A DNA stretch of 64,000 nt. It comes from Flavobacterium beibuense F44-8. Lineage in GTDB: Bacteria > Bacteroidota > Bacteroidia > Flavobacteriales > Flavobacteriaceae. The notes below the pieces were generated by a model. The model worked only from the letters and a program-made list of their open reading frames with translations. It did not search any database and had not been told where the DNA came from. The stretch spans positions 186,001 to 250,000 of the forward strand of contig NZ_JRLV01000005.1 in the NCBI RefSeq assembly GCF_000769915.1. Direction: 5' to 3'. Shown here one piece after another: positions 47,926 through 57,906 of this stretch (its first letter is position 1; each line of letters starts with the position of its first letter). Both the position numbers and the translations under genes were made by a program.

Positions 47926-50900
47926 TTATAAAGTTCCTAATGATGTTTTTCCCAGAGTAAGAGGCCTGTTTGATTCGCTTAATTCACAATCGTAAAGGTT
48001 ACCTTCAGGATAAATGGTATTAAGCTCTTTTAAGGCCAAAATGAGTTGGTTTAATACTTTTTGGTATTTCTTGGTTTCGGTGGTTGTAAGCAGATTACTG
48101 CAAAACAGGAGTCGGTATTTACGGAAGGCATCAAGCCATTCCCTGTACTGTTGCTGGAACAGAAGCATATCTTCTATACCTACCCAGCATATTTTAAGCA
48201 GTACATGTGCGGGTGCTTCCTGCCTGAACACTTTTTCGGCATATTCCCTAAACACAAGGTTTTTAAAGCGTGACAGGTAACCCGGCAGTATTATGGTAAC
48301 TTTAAACGAATAAGGGTCGTTATTGGCAGGGTCGTCGCAGTCGTCGTTAAGGCAAACCGAAAGCAAATCACTATCGGTAAACAATTTGTTGTCAAAAGGT
48401 CTTAGTAAAATATGTTCCAAACAGTAAAAGTTCTCGTAATAGATGTTGAGTTTAGCAATCATATTTTCCAGATGATCGTAGGCTTGCTGTTCGGTATCAA
48501 ACTTTTTGTCCAGTCGTGCTATTTTTGCAGTGCCGTCTACCAGATACAGCATAAACTTACTGCCGTAATTGTCTATTTTATATAGGTTTTGGTCAAGGAA
48601 ATGCAGTTGTGACCATTCCCATTTTTCCTGTAGGTTAGTAGCCGGAGAAACGATTTTGAAAAGGAAATCTTCTGCCTCGGTTTCAATTGTCCATTGTGTT
48701 TGCGGAGCATCTTCGGTCACTATATTACGTAGTCCTATTTCATTTATACCTAATAGTCTGGCAACTCGTTTTTCATACCCGCCACGATGTTGGGTATTCC
48801 AAAAATCATTCAGTTGTGGTGGTATAGTATTGCTTTTTGCATTAAGGTAATCTATACCGAGACCTCTTTTACTGCTTATTTCGGGATAAGTATTTATAAA
48901 GTTTTCCTTATCGGTAATCAGGTTGGCATAGTCAAAAGCCAGTCCGCCCATGCCCTGGGTGTCATTTGCTACACGATACATCATAAACACATAATCGTTA
49001 AAGCTTTCGGCAAAGCGGGCTATAAGATGATCCAGCACCTTGTTTCTCCTTGTATAATAGAGACTTTCACTTTCGTATAATGATACATCGTCAGTGGTAA
49101 GTCCGTTTGTTAGTTTAGACTCTAAATCCTGTCCGTATACTTCCTTAGAATAGAAATCACCACCTTCTGCATCATTCTTATCGAGAAACGCAGGGAAGTA
49201 GGTTCTGGCAGCGCCGTTGGTATCAAAAAGATCTTTGGCATTGTAGAGCTGACTGAAAAAATCGGCAAGTAGCTGTTCGTAGAAATACAGGTAGGCCTTT
49301 AATTGTTTTACCTGTGCTTTGCGCAGCTCAGGTGCCTTGTCTGAAACAGGATTTTTACCCAGCCCATAATTGGCGGGGAAGTCGTTTTGTATACTGTAGT
49401 ACTCGTTTAACGGATAGTAATTACCTGTTTCTGCCTCAAAATCATTTTTAATATTTTGCAGTTTTCTCTGGCTAAACTGCGACTTGTACATTATAACCTT
49501 TTGTTCAGTAAGCATTTGTTGTGTTTCGGTAAGCAGGAATGGTATGCCCTGCAGAAACAGTAACAGCTTTGATTTTGAGGCATTAAATACAGGTTTTATG
49601 TCTCCGGGTAATGGCAATACCCATTTTTGATTGCTGGATGCAGCTATAGGCTTTCCTAATGCATTGTAAGCAGTCATCATTAGGTTTTTAACCGATTTAA
49701 CACCGTCAACTTCCATTAGGGCAGCAATTATGTCCGATGCATGTATCTCTTCAGGAAGGACTGCTTTTTCAATCTCCTCATCTTTAAGGAAACCATGGAT
49801 AAGCTTTGGCCCAAGGAAAATGTCTTCCGAATGATATCCTTCGTTTACCAGTTGTGACAGGGTATAAAAGTTTATTTTCGGACTGATAACATTATCAATA
49901 GCGATTTGTACCTTGCTCATTACCTCTATGGCATCACTGCCCGGTAAAATATCAATATCGGCACAAATACCAATGTCTGTTTTTTGGATAACCTCAACAC
50001 ACAGGTAGTCTTCACACAGGTTCCTGTTTTGTTGCAGGCTGTTTGCCACACTGGCGGTAACGGTTTCAATCTTTTCTTTTTTAGTAGCAAGTAAGGCTAT
50101 TATCTCACATACGTTTTTCTCTTTGCCAAAGTAATTCAGGGCAATATCCAACTCTCGGGAATCGTCGGGGAAAATCCTGAAGTGAAGTGAGTCTGTAGGT
50201 TTGCTGTACCTGTTCACTACTAAATACACTATGCCATTTGTAATTTTAACGCTGTCTATAGTGATTTTAGACGGCTTATCCATTTTTTTGAACATTGCCG
50301 TGTTGGGATGATTCCAGTTAGTGAACTGCGGAACGATTTTAAGTTTTACCCAGTGGTCTTCACTCCAAAAGGCATGTTCCAAAACCAGACTGTTAAGGTC
50401 GCCCAGAACAGGATCATCCTCCAGTTCTATACGAACCTTATTCAACCCTCTTAATTTCAGCTCAGGGATTGTATTGTTTTTATTATCAGTATTTTTAAGA
50501 CTTATTTTATCTTCCCTTTTATTGATATACAGTTTGGCTTCGGTATCGTTAGGAAGCCTGTAACCAAATTCGTCGGTAGTTTTTTGTGTGGCTATAACCC
50601 AAGCATTAGCAATACCTTCTAAATCAATAATCAGTTTCCTGTAATCAACTTGGGTTAGGGGTGCATTGGTAAAAATATCCGATGCTTTGAAAAACGTATT
50701 GTTTTGTATAACCCCGTTTTTATTGGTAAGCAGGTCTTTTATATCAAAATCAGCCCTGTAACCAAGTTCGGTAATAGCATAGCAAAGTACGTCCAGTATG
50801 GTTATACCGGGATCGTGGGCATTGTAGTCGGTCCATAATTTATGACCAAGTGTTTCTATATGCTTTAATCCTTCCTGTAGCAGGAACTGAAAATCCTGTG

Positions 50901-50946
50901 AAGGGTTCAGTTTTCTGTCTTTCTCTATGTAATAGTCCTGCAGCAT
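47926..50946 (-). CDS. eCIS baseplate protein, Afp12-like
   Basis: The 1006-aa protein has near its start 'HKLWTDYNAHDPGITILDVLCYAITELGYR', a strong signature of the second large wedge protein of contractile injection systems (Afp12/Pvc12, with the 'DYNxHDPGxTxL' motif). The rest is a mix of beta domains and a helical part (~560-720, 'RKAQVKQLKAYLYFYEQLLADFF'). Near the end 'FYCLEHILLRPFDN' is also seen in related wedge proteins. It should form the baseplate wedges that surround the spike, together with the Afp11-like protein encoded 6 bp upstream. Confidence 0.85.
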   Translation of the reverse strand: MLQDYYIEKDRKLNPSQDFQFLLQEGLKHIETLGHKLWTDYNAHDPGITILDVLCYAITELGYRADFDIKDLLTNKNGVIQNNTFFKASDIFTNAPLTQVDYRKLIIDLEGIANAWVIATQKTTDEFGYRLPNDTEAKLYINKREDKISLKNTDNKNNTIPELKLRGLNKVRIELEDDPVLGDLNSLVLEHAFWSEDHWVKLKIVPQFTNWNHPNTAMFKKMDKPSKITIDSVKITNGIVYLVVNRYSKPTDSLHFRIFPDDSRELDIALNYFGKEKNVCEIIALLATKKEKIETVTASVANSLQQNRNLCEDYLCVEVIQKTDIGICADIDILPGSDAIEVMSKVQIAIDNVISPKINFYTLSQLVNEGYHSEDIFLGPKLIHGFLKDEEIEKAVLPEEIHASDIIAALMEVDGVKSVKNLMMTAYNALGKPIAASSNQKWVLPLPGDIKPVFNASKSKLLLFLQGIPFLLTETQQMLTEQKVIMYKSQFSQRKLQNIKNDFEAETGNYYPLNEYYSIQNDFPANYGLGKNPVSDKAPELRKAQVKQLKAYLYFYEQLLADFFSQLYNAKDLFDTNGAARTYFPAFLDKNDAEGGDFYSKEVYGQDLESKLTNGLTTDDVSLYESESLYYTRRNKVLDHLIARFAESFNDYVFMMYRVANDTQGMGGLAFDYANLITDKENFINTYPEISSKRGLGIDYLNAKSNTIPPQLNDFWNTQHRGGYEKRVARLLGINEIGLRNIVTEDAPQTQWTIETEAEDFLFKIVSPATNLQEKWEWSQLHFLDQNLYKIDNYGSKFMLYLVDGTAKIARLDKKFDTEQQAYDHLENMIAKLNIYYENFYCLEHILLRPFDNKLFTDSDLLSVCLNDDCDDPANNDPYSFKVTIILPGYLSRFKNLVFREYAEKVFRQEAPAHVLLKICWVGIEDMLLFQQQYREWLDAFRKYRLLFCSNLLTTTETKKYQKVLNQLILALKELNTIYPEGNLYDCELSESNRPLTLGKTSLGTL

Positions 50947-50952
50947 GGCTTT

Positions 50953-53900
50953 TTATTTTATTTCCTCTATGAGGTGTGATTCATTAGGGATAAACAATGT
51001 AAAATCGGTTTGAGGTGTAATCCTGTTAAGGTTTTGGATAGGGGAGCCGGTTACCTGATTGTTTTCGTCCAGTAGGTATTGTGTAATTTTAAAATCGGTT
51101 ATGTAGTCTACAAATTCCTGATTATCTACCAGTTGAATGATGGATGAAAACTCAATCTCATTGGCAAAGTTCAGTTCGGGGTCATCATAAGCCCACGGAC
51201 TCAAATACTTATTTATGGTTTCTTTTAACTGACTGATGTATAGCCTGCTATCCATACCAGATACTTTCCAAAACTTTACATTAAATTCAACCTTAATCAT
51301 TTCTGTTTTTGGCGCCTTAACATTAATACGGGCATGCGCTGATGCTTTTTTACTTAAATGTTCTTTTATTAAAAGCATCTTATTAAGACTAAGCAGGGGT
51401 TTCCAGCTTATGTTTTCGGTGTTTTGTGATTTTGCCACAGGTATTACCGTAGTATAGCCGGCAGCTACGTTAGATATTTGAGTATCATACCTGTAATGGT
51501 TTAGTGTTTTTACCCTGTATACTTCGGGGAATTCCTGTAACACTATGTGCTCATAATCCCATACGGTTATCGCCCTGTTTTTATGTCTTAGCCTTTCGCT
51601 TATCCTTGTGTAAAGGGATTCGTCTGCTTCAGCTTTTCTGCCACCAAAAGAAGAATACGGCTGTAGTATTTTTTTAACCTGATTAATGGCTGTGTAAGTT
51701 TTACTGATCGTTCCTTTCGGAGTATGTTCCAAAAACTCAGTGCCTGTATTTTCATAATCGGTAAGTACTGCTTTTAGCGCCTGTACATGGATGCCTAAAA
51801 TGCGGCAAACTGCCTGTATATTGGTAACCGATATTCGCAACCAAAACAGACTGTTTGGTAATAGCGTATTATTACTGTTGTAGTTTGGAACGGTAATATT
51901 TACAAGCCCCGACTTAGTTAGGGAAAGGGTTTCGTCTCCTATGTTTTGTGGTTCTATATCCTGCCACTGGTTGTTGCTAAGGTAGGACCATTTTATTGTT
52001 GCAGGCTCCAGCCTTGGGTTTGCCGTACCTTCTTCCAGTTGAATAAGGAAGTTTAGTCCGTCTTCATAAGCGGCATTTTCAAACCCCAAATACATAAATC
52101 CTTCCTGAGCACTGGCAGTTGTGAATTTAAACAGTCCTTTAGTGAACTTTTCATATCCAAACGGAGTTGATTTGAATATCTCTACAGTATTCGCCTCGTT
52201 TGTTCTGGTAGTAAGGTTTATGGATTCGCTTACATTATACCAGAAACCAAAGTCATTATACTGAGGCTTGTATGGAAGTGTGCCGTCATTTTTATTGGCA
52301 TCAATATATGCTTCCATGTATTTTTCATTAGCGTAGTTGCTATCATTAAACTGAATTCTAAACTTACCGTTAGATTTTATATCACTGCTGGCTATTTCGT
52401 TAAACCTGTAATCTGTTAACGGATAGTTGTTTTTGATTTCATTGTATTCGTTCGAAAATTGTACCCAAGCACCGTTGTATAGCTGATAGGTAATAACCTT
52501 ATTATAAAATATCCAGTTAAAGAAGAATGATCCGAATATAGCCTCGGCATTTTTTTTCATAAATAGTTCGTTAGAACTGATATAAAAACTGTTACCGCTT
52601 TTTGGGATCTCGCCAAACGGATAAAAGGATTTTTCAGGATTGATTGTACCAAAGTCCGATTCAATTTTAAACGATTTGAAACCGGCTACCTTTACTGTAA
52701 TATCTATTTTGCTTACAATATTTATAACCTCTGTACTTTTAGGAACTACTTTTAGTACCGGGAAAGATGTATTGATTTCTAAACCTTTATGTAGTTTGGC
52801 ATCATAAGGGATAATTGCCTTTTCATCAGCAGGGATACTTAATTTAATGGCTTGTACAGCATCGGTATTGTTTACTTTTTCATTCTCTTTTACGGTCAGT
52901 TCTATAAGTTCTTTTTCTCCAGTGATGTAAAAATCGAAATCGGTAGCATTGTATTGCTTATCATTGAAGGTAATATAGATGGAACGCTCCCCGCTTTGAA
53001 GAAATAATAGCGGACTGGCAATCATAATTCCTTCTCTTGTTTCTTCGGCATTTGTGGTAAAGGCATCAAATCCTTTTCCTGTGGCATTCAAATCGGTTAG
53101 AGTAGTTTTATAAAACCTGTTGTTACTGTAATGTTTGCTTAAAAATGAACTGAGTTTTATACCGTTTATGGTTTGATCCTGAGTGGCACTGTAATATTTT
53201 TTCTGTCCGGCGCCGTTTTTTCCAGCCGGGAAAACAGTCCCCTTTGGTATAAGGAATGCTTTGGTGTTATGAGGTTGAACTACTAAGTGCACATAATCAG
53301 GTTTAGCCTTTTGGTTTTCAACCTTCAGTACATTTTTATAGTAAAAGTCAAGGTGTCTTTTGGTAAAATCATTAAACTTATTTTTTGCTACCTGTAGCAG
53401 TTTTACAAACGACAGGAATAAAGTATAATGAGGAGAGTGGTTAGGATAATTGCTTAACTGGTTTTCTACCGCTTTTTTGGTAAAGTTTTTCCAGGATAGC
53501 AATAACCCGAAAAGCTGCTGTATACCCTTGTTGAATACATAACTTTTCAATAGTGAGGCTATATCAGATGAGGTGTTTACCATACTAATGATATAGGTAA
53601 ACCTTTCGGCTATGGTATAAGTAGAGGAAATAAGTGCTTCCTTTTCAAGGATGTTGTCATCCAGTAATGCTGCCTTTTCCTTTAGTTCGTTAAACTGTGT
53701 TTCTATTTGGGTAAAATACTCCAGTAATATTGCCTTTTGGGAAGCATTATCGGTATTGATAAGTATTTCATTCTTTTTGTTTTCAAAAGAGCTTTGTAAC
53801 AGCTCTATATTCCAGTTGGCAATCAGTATAAGTATGGAAGTGGATTCTCTGCCGAAAAACTCGGCCCAGGTACCTTCGGCAATATTGAACTCGTTGTAAA

Positions 53901-54060
53901 ACGTTACATACTGCGAAAGCTTCTGAACAAAAAGGATAAAGTCCTGTTCGTTCCTTTCATCCAAACGGAAGTAAGCGGGATCTAAAGCAGGGTTTACCCT
54001 GTTAGGCTGAGTAGTTCCCATTCCGCTGTGTATTGATAATATGGAGTTGCAGTTTCCCAT
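50953..54060 (-). CDS. eCIS baseplate J-like wedge protein, Afp11-like
   Basis: This is a 1035-aa wedge protein. Its C-terminal third has the gpJ/gp6-like segment 'DESLYTRISERLRHKNRAIT', 'VWDYEHIVLQEFPEVYRVK' and a late 'LSPWAYDDPELNFANEIEFS', typical of Afp11/Pvc11. The N-terminal ~300 residues are mostly helical, and the middle is beta-rich with 'IPKGTVFPAGKNG'-like insertions. This is the core baseplate ring that links gp25 and the sheath to the wedge. It lies between gp25 (7 bp) and the Afp12-like gene (6 bp). Confidence 0.87.
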   Translation of the reverse strand: MGNCNSILSIHSGMGTTQPNRVNPALDPAYFRLDERNEQDFILFVQKLSQYVTFYNEFNIAEGTWAEFFGRESTSILILIANWNIELLQSSFENKKNEILINTDNASQKAILLEYFTQIETQFNELKEKAALLDDNILEKEALISSTYTIAERFTYIISMVNTSSDIASLLKSYVFNKGIQQLFGLLLSWKNFTKKAVENQLSNYPNHSPHYTLFLSFVKLLQVAKNKFNDFTKRHLDFYYKNVLKVENQKAKPDYVHLVVQPHNTKAFLIPKGTVFPAGKNGAGQKKYYSATQDQTINGIKLSSFLSKHYSNNRFYKTTLTDLNATGKGFDAFTTNAEETREGIMIASPLLFLQSGERSIYITFNDKQYNATDFDFYITGEKELIELTVKENEKVNNTDAVQAIKLSIPADEKAIIPYDAKLHKGLEINTSFPVLKVVPKSTEVINIVSKIDITVKVAGFKSFKIESDFGTINPEKSFYPFGEIPKSGNSFYISSNELFMKKNAEAIFGSFFFNWIFYNKVITYQLYNGAWVQFSNEYNEIKNNYPLTDYRFNEIASSDIKSNGKFRIQFNDSNYANEKYMEAYIDANKNDGTLPYKPQYNDFGFWYNVSESINLTTRTNEANTVEIFKSTPFGYEKFTKGLFKFTTASAQEGFMYLGFENAAYEDGLNFLIQLEEGTANPRLEPATIKWSYLSNNQWQDIEPQNIGDETLSLTKSGLVNITVPNYNSNNTLLPNSLFWLRISVTNIQAVCRILGIHVQALKAVLTDYENTGTEFLEHTPKGTISKTYTAINQVKKILQPYSSFGGRKAEADESLYTRISERLRHKNRAITVWDYEHIVLQEFPEVYRVKTLNHYRYDTQISNVAAGYTTVIPVAKSQNTENISWKPLLSLNKMLLIKEHLSKKASAHARINVKAPKTEMIKVEFNVKFWKVSGMDSRLYISQLKETINKYLSPWAYDDPELNFANEIEFSSIIQLVDNQEFVDYITDFKITQYLLDENNQVTGSPIQNLNRITPQTDFTLFIPNESHLIEEIK

Positions 54061-54067
54061 TTTGTTG

Positions 54068-54481
54068 TTATTGTTTTACAAAAGTTCCTTCTTCCAGGTA
54101 GTAAGGGAATACATAGTTCTTTCTGGAGTTTGTAGCCCTTATGCGATAGGTAATTTCAATATATACCACACCATTATTGGTTCCTTCGGTTTTGAAGTCG
54201 GTATCAAGAAGTTCAATTCGGGGTTCATACAGCACAATGGCATTTTCAATGATTCCCTTTATTTTGGTAAGCAGGGTTACCGTTATGTTTTCGTAGAGCA
54301 TAGCCGAAAGGTCACACCCGTAGTCAGATCGCATAACCCTTTCTTTTAACTGGGTGGTAAGCAGTATTTGCAGACTTTGGTAAATGTCCTGTTCGTCACT
54401 TACCGTTTCTACAGTTGCCTTATGTTTATTGAAGGTAGGAGGGAAACCCCATCCTGTTCCTAAAAATGAATCCTTTTTCAT
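54068..54481 (-). CDS. gp25-like baseplate protein (Afp9-like)
   Basis: The 137-aa GPW/gp25-family protein starts 'MKKDSFLGTGWGFPPTF'. It has the family core 'QSLQILLTTQLKERVMRSDYGCDL', the lysozyme-like gp25 region with the E-R-x-M-R-x-x-Y-G motif, and ends in beta strands. In contractile systems gp25 nucleates the sheath at the baseplate through its sheath-like handshake domain. Its order after the PAAR gene is swapped relative to Afp (gp25 before PAAR), a small variation. Confidence 0.93.
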   Translation of the reverse strand: MKKDSFLGTGWGFPPTFNKHKATVETVSDEQDIYQSLQILLTTQLKERVMRSDYGCDLSAMLYENITVTLLTKIKGIIENAIVLYEPRIELLDTDFKTEGTNNGVVYIEITYRIRATNSRKNYVFPYYLEEGTFVKQ

Positions 54482-54495
54482 GATTGTCTGGTTTT

Positions 54496-54786
54496 TTATC
54501 CGCCTATCATTACAGTAGGGCAGCCTATGGTTACCGTACCGCCATGAGCTGTATGGTCTCCCATTCTCACGGCAGGTTTACCGGCAATAAAAACACTGGA
54601 AGAACCCGTTGTAAGGGCATCGGGCGCTCCGGCACATACACAATTGTCACCCACTACGGCAGCAGGTATGCCGCTTACAAGTACTGTGGTATTACCTCCC
54701 GGCAGTATAGGACCGCCTACGTGAGGTTTAGACCCGTCTGACATTGGGCAGGTATGCATATCTGTTGCTCTTGCTGCTGCTCCCAT
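54496..54786 (-). CDS. PAAR-repeat spike tip protein (Afp10-like)
   Basis: The 96-aa PAAR protein forms the sharp cone on the spike. The repeats contain 'DMHTCPMSDG', 'PHVGGPILPGGNTTVLVSG', 'AAVVGDNCVC' and 'VRMGDHTAHGGTVT', giving His/Cys metal ligands. No extension domain is attached, so it does not itself carry an effector. It starts 2 bp after the spike gene. Confidence 0.95.
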   Translation of the reverse strand: MGAAARATDMHTCPMSDGSKPHVGGPILPGGNTTVLVSGIPAAVVGDNCVCAGAPDALTTGSSSVFIAGKPAVRMGDHTAHGGTVTIGCPTVMIGG

Positions 54787-54788
54787 AA

Positions 54789-56474
54789 TTAGTTTAGATT
54801 GATGATTGAACCCTTTAGTTCCAGTTGGCTACTTGCTTCAATACCGGTTTGCATGCCTTCTACCTTAATGTTTCCGTTTGCTTTTATATTGAGGTCCTTG
54901 CAGCTTTCAATGGTAATTCCCCGGTCGTTGAGTATTACTTTGTTACTGTTAGCGTCTTCAAGGGTAATCCCTTTTTGGTCATCGCTTATAAGAACCTTGT
55001 TTCCGTCGTTAGTACTTATTTCAATACTCTTTGTTTCTCCGTCAATTACTATGCGGGTACCTTCTTTGGTTACAAAACCCTTTTTGTAATTATTAGCATC
55101 AATAGGGAAGGGCATGGGTTTATTACTACTGTACAAACAACCCAGCACCACAGGGGTATCAGGGTTATTGCCTATACAGCCTACAATAACTTCGTCATCC
55201 ACATCGGGGATAAAAAAGCTGCCCGTTTCGTTTGATGCATTGAGGGTTGCGAGCCTTGCCCATATACCTTCTCCGTTTTCCGAAAGGATAGGGATACGTA
55301 CCTTAATCCTGAACTGGTTGTTTGGGTCTTCCTCTATTTGTGTGACTACCCCAATTTGTAATCCGTTTAGGGTATTGGACTGCCCAATTTGTGCCTGGGT
55401 GTTGTTAACTCCCGGTGAGGTACTTTCGGTAAAGGAGCGTTCGCTTTCCAGTCCGAAAGTATATTCTGTTTTCCAGCAGCCGTTTTCAAAAGAATGTACT
55501 TCCTGTGAAATAAGCAGTGGTATATCATCTATGTCATTATTAACCTTACTGAAGGTGATGTAATCGCCCAGTTTGGCACTTAGGTTACCAAAGGTGGTTA
55601 CCCTGCCCTGAATAGCGGCGATATTGCTTCTTTCCAGTGTGGCATTGGCAATCCTTTCCAGTGTAGATTCCTGCAATGAGGTTTGGCTAACCCTTACCGT
55701 ATGCGGATTCTCATCGGCATTCTGCTCACTTGACACACGACTCACCGACTGGCTTTCTATATCCCAGCGCTCTATGGTAACCGACGATCTTCTTCTTTCG
55801 GGGTCAATACGTCCGTTAAACGTAAAAACGTTAATACCATTCTCTGCCTTATAAGAAGGTTCATGATCGGTATTCAGTATGTCAATTCCGGTGAATTCGG
55901 TATTACGTAATGCGACCATCATCCCTATGGAATCCAAAAAACCTATAAGGTAATCCCAAGACGTGGTTGAGGTATTGTGTGTTATCTGTTCTTCACTCCA
56001 TGGCTGATTGGTAAGGTTGTCACTAACCGTTAGGTCTCTGGTAAACAGTATCAGTTTATCACCAAAAGTCTGGTTATTATTTTCTTCTTCTGATGACGAT
56101 TGGGTTAGCTGTAACGCAATGTCCTTACATTCCACTTTAGCCGTTATCTGTTCGCCTTCAATACGTTTGTCAAGCGACTTTATAATTCCCTTAAAAATAG
56201 TTTCATTACTGCCTTCAAAATTTACCTTTACCTCTATAGCTATGGGAGGGTCGCCTGCATTTCGCGTAAGCGAATTAATAGGTAGTTCCTCTTCTTCTTC
56301 CACATGGTTAGCCGCATCTACAAAAGTGAACTTAGCCATAGGAATCCTGTTGAGTTCAAACTGTATGGTTGCTTCCTTTAGCAGAACATCCAGCCCCGTG
56401 TTTACCCCGTTAATAAGGAACTCAAGGTTGAGCAAAGTGTCTGAAGAAGGATAATATGGCTGTAAATCAGGCAT
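54789..56474 (-). CDS. VgrG-like central spike protein (Afp8-like)
   Basis: The 561-aa protein fuses gp27-like barrels (~1-340) to a gp5-type OB-fold (~375-470; 'GVVTQIEEDPNNQFRIKVRI', 'DVDDEVIVGCIGNNPDTPVV') and a C-terminal triple beta-helix with short repeats ('ISTNDGNKVLISDDQKGITL', 'NIKANGNIKVEGMQ'). As a trimer it forms the hub and needle under the tube. No extra C-terminal toxin domain is fused. The PAAR gene follows directly. Confidence 0.93.
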   Translation of the reverse strand: MPDLQPYYPSSDTLLNLEFLINGVNTGLDVLLKEATIQFELNRIPMAKFTFVDAANHVEEEEELPINSLTRNAGDPPIAIEVKVNFEGSNETIFKGIIKSLDKRIEGEQITAKVECKDIALQLTQSSSEEENNNQTFGDKLILFTRDLTVSDNLTNQPWSEEQITHNTSTTSWDYLIGFLDSIGMMVALRNTEFTGIDILNTDHEPSYKAENGINVFTFNGRIDPERRRSSVTIERWDIESQSVSRVSSEQNADENPHTVRVSQTSLQESTLERIANATLERSNIAAIQGRVTTFGNLSAKLGDYITFSKVNNDIDDIPLLISQEVHSFENGCWKTEYTFGLESERSFTESTSPGVNNTQAQIGQSNTLNGLQIGVVTQIEEDPNNQFRIKVRIPILSENGEGIWARLATLNASNETGSFFIPDVDDEVIVGCIGNNPDTPVVLGCLYSSNKPMPFPIDANNYKKGFVTKEGTRIVIDGETKSIEISTNDGNKVLISDDQKGITLEDANSNKVILNDRGITIESCKDLNIKANGNIKVEGMQTGIEASSQLELKGSIINLN

Positions 56475-56480
56475 AGTGGT

Positions 56481-57254
56481 TTATTTTACAGGTGGGAATT
56501 TTATTTTCTGACCAAGAGTGATGTTTCTGAAACTTAACAGCTTATTGTTTTTAGCTACATCTATGTAAAACGAATTGTTCCTGTAAATGTCTTCGGCTAA
56601 AAGGGTAAGCTTGTCATTCATCTTTACAGTCCTTTCATGAGTAAGATCGGGTGAGCTGCGCTGTTCACGGGCTACCATAACTTTGTAGTCTACCGTGCCT
56701 TTAAAGGTGCAGTTTACTTTTGCCCTTATAGGCCTGCCGTCTTTCCTGAAAAGAACATAATCAATATTCATATTCTTTAACCTGCAGCTAAGGTTGTAAC
56801 CGCCCCATAAAAGCTTTAGGTAAGAGGTTTGGTGGGTGTCACCGTCAAAACCCATTAACAAATCCTTAAATGCTTCCACCTCTTTCTCTACGGTTTGTAC
56901 CTCCACAAAGGGATTTACAATGGCAGGCTTTAAGGCCTCGGCAGCATCGCCAAGCGCATCCAGTAAGTCTGATCCCTGACCGTTACCGTCCTTTATTTTC
57001 CCGGGAGGGATAATACCGGTACTGTCAAACAGAAACTCAAAACTTACCTCTTCGCCTTCAATACGGTTAAACCTAAGGTCACTGCCGGTAGTTCCCATTG
57101 CCTGTCCGTCACAAAACACCACATTGTGCCTCATGCTGTACTTCTCAGGGTTTAGCTGTACAAATATGGTTTTGCGTGGCGGTTCGGTATATTCCTTGGT
57201 AGGGAATACCTCAATACGCATTTTGTCTATGCTTCCTAAAATTCCGGTTATCAT
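56481..57254 (-). CDS. LysM-domain tube-hub adaptor (Afp7-like)
   Basis: The 257-aa protein has an N-terminal tube-like beta-barrel (~1-200; 'IFVQLNPEKYSMRHNVVF', 'YLKLLWGGYNLSCRLKNMNI') and a C-terminal LysM-like motif (~210-257; 'KMNDKLTLLAEDIYRNNSFY', 'LGQKIKFP'). This matches Afp7/gp53-like proteins that connect the inner tube to the spike hub. Its ATG overlaps the stop of the DUF5908 gene by 4 bases (ATGA). Confidence 0.92.
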   Translation of the reverse strand: MITGILGSIDKMRIEVFPTKEYTEPPRKTIFVQLNPEKYSMRHNVVFCDGQAMGTTGSDLRFNRIEGEEVSFEFLFDSTGIIPPGKIKDGNGQGSDLLDALGDAAEALKPAIVNPFVEVQTVEKEVEAFKDLLMGFDGDTHQTSYLKLLWGGYNLSCRLKNMNIDYVLFRKDGRPIRAKVNCTFKGTVDYKVMVAREQRSSPDLTHERTVKMNDKLTLLAEDIYRNNSFYIDVAKNNKLLSFRNITLGQKIKFPPVK

Positions 57255-57427
57255 CGTTCAGCTCTTTCTTTCATTATTTCAAGTACACTTCGGGTACATT
57301 CCTTCACTATTTCCGATATCATTTCCTTTCGTACAACAGTATCAGATTCTGGTGCGGCAGTATAACTTTCCCGCTGATTTTCAGCCACAGTTACTTTTAT
57401 TCTTAATTCTTTGATTTCTATTGCCAT
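57251..57427 (-). CDS. DUF5908 small eCIS protein (58 aa)
   Basis: I translated this short frame by hand. It starts with the ATG at 57427 and begins 'MAIEIKELRIKVTVAENQ', followed by a charged helix with 'EMISEIVKECTRSVLEIMK' and ending 'ERAER'. The 'M-x-I-E-I-K-E-L-x-I-K' start and helical tail match the DUF5908 family found in eCIS operons at this place, between the second tube gene and the LysM gene. The stop TGA overlaps the next ATG. Its molecular role is not established; by position it may help tube-hub assembly (roughly the Afp6 place). Confidence 0.88.
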   Translation of the reverse strand: MAIEIKELRIKVTVAENQRESYTAAPESDTVVRKEMISEIVKECTRSVLEIMKERAER

Positions 57428-57444
57428 GGTTAAAGTTTTAATAA

Positions 57445-57900
57445 TTAAAAGGGAATGGGAATCTCTTTGAAAAAGTTATACTTAAGGGTAATGGTTTCAA
57501 TCACTATTTTGTTCTCTTCGGCATTAAAGTCACTAAACTCATAGCTTAAAGGGATAGCCTTTGCAACATACCAAACCTTTACAGGGTTACCCTTTTCGTT
57601 GAGTAAAGAGACAATAAGGTTTGCCGGATAGAAAATGAAATCGTCCATTGCCTGATTGCACCATAATGACAGCCCGGACAAGTCGTTTGTAAGTCCCCTT
57701 TTAAGTACCAGGTCCTGATACCCTGAGCGAAGCGGCAGGTTGTGTTTAAACTTATTCTGTCCGCCTTCGGTATAGGGTTCGGTTTCCATGGTAACCTTTA
57801 GTCCTGAGACACTCTGAAATTTGGTGTCTATGGAAAACTGGGGAACCAGTTCAAAAACGACTGAAAAATGAAAGCCTGTTATAGGATCGCTGCCCGGCAT
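57445..57900 (-). CDS. eCIS inner tube protein 2 (Afp5-like tube initiator)
   Basis: The 151-aa phage-tube-fold protein has 'GFHFSVVFEL', 'FQSVSGLKVTMETEPYTEGG', 'LPLRSGYQDLVLKRGL' and 'ITLKYNFFKEI'. It is diverged from the main tube protein encoded 6 bp upstream and has the 'Y-x-E-G-G' loop common in Afp5-type proteins, which form the first tube ring on the hub. It was assigned as initiator rather than main tube because of its place near the LysM gene. Confidence 0.9.
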   Translation of the reverse strand: MPGSDPITGFHFSVVFELVPQFSIDTKFQSVSGLKVTMETEPYTEGGQNKFKHNLPLRSGYQDLVLKRGLTNDLSGLSLWCNQAMDDFIFYPANLIVSLLNEKGNPVKVWYVAKAIPLSYEFSDFNAEENKIVIETITLKYNFFKEIPIPF

Positions 57901-57906
57901 AGTTCT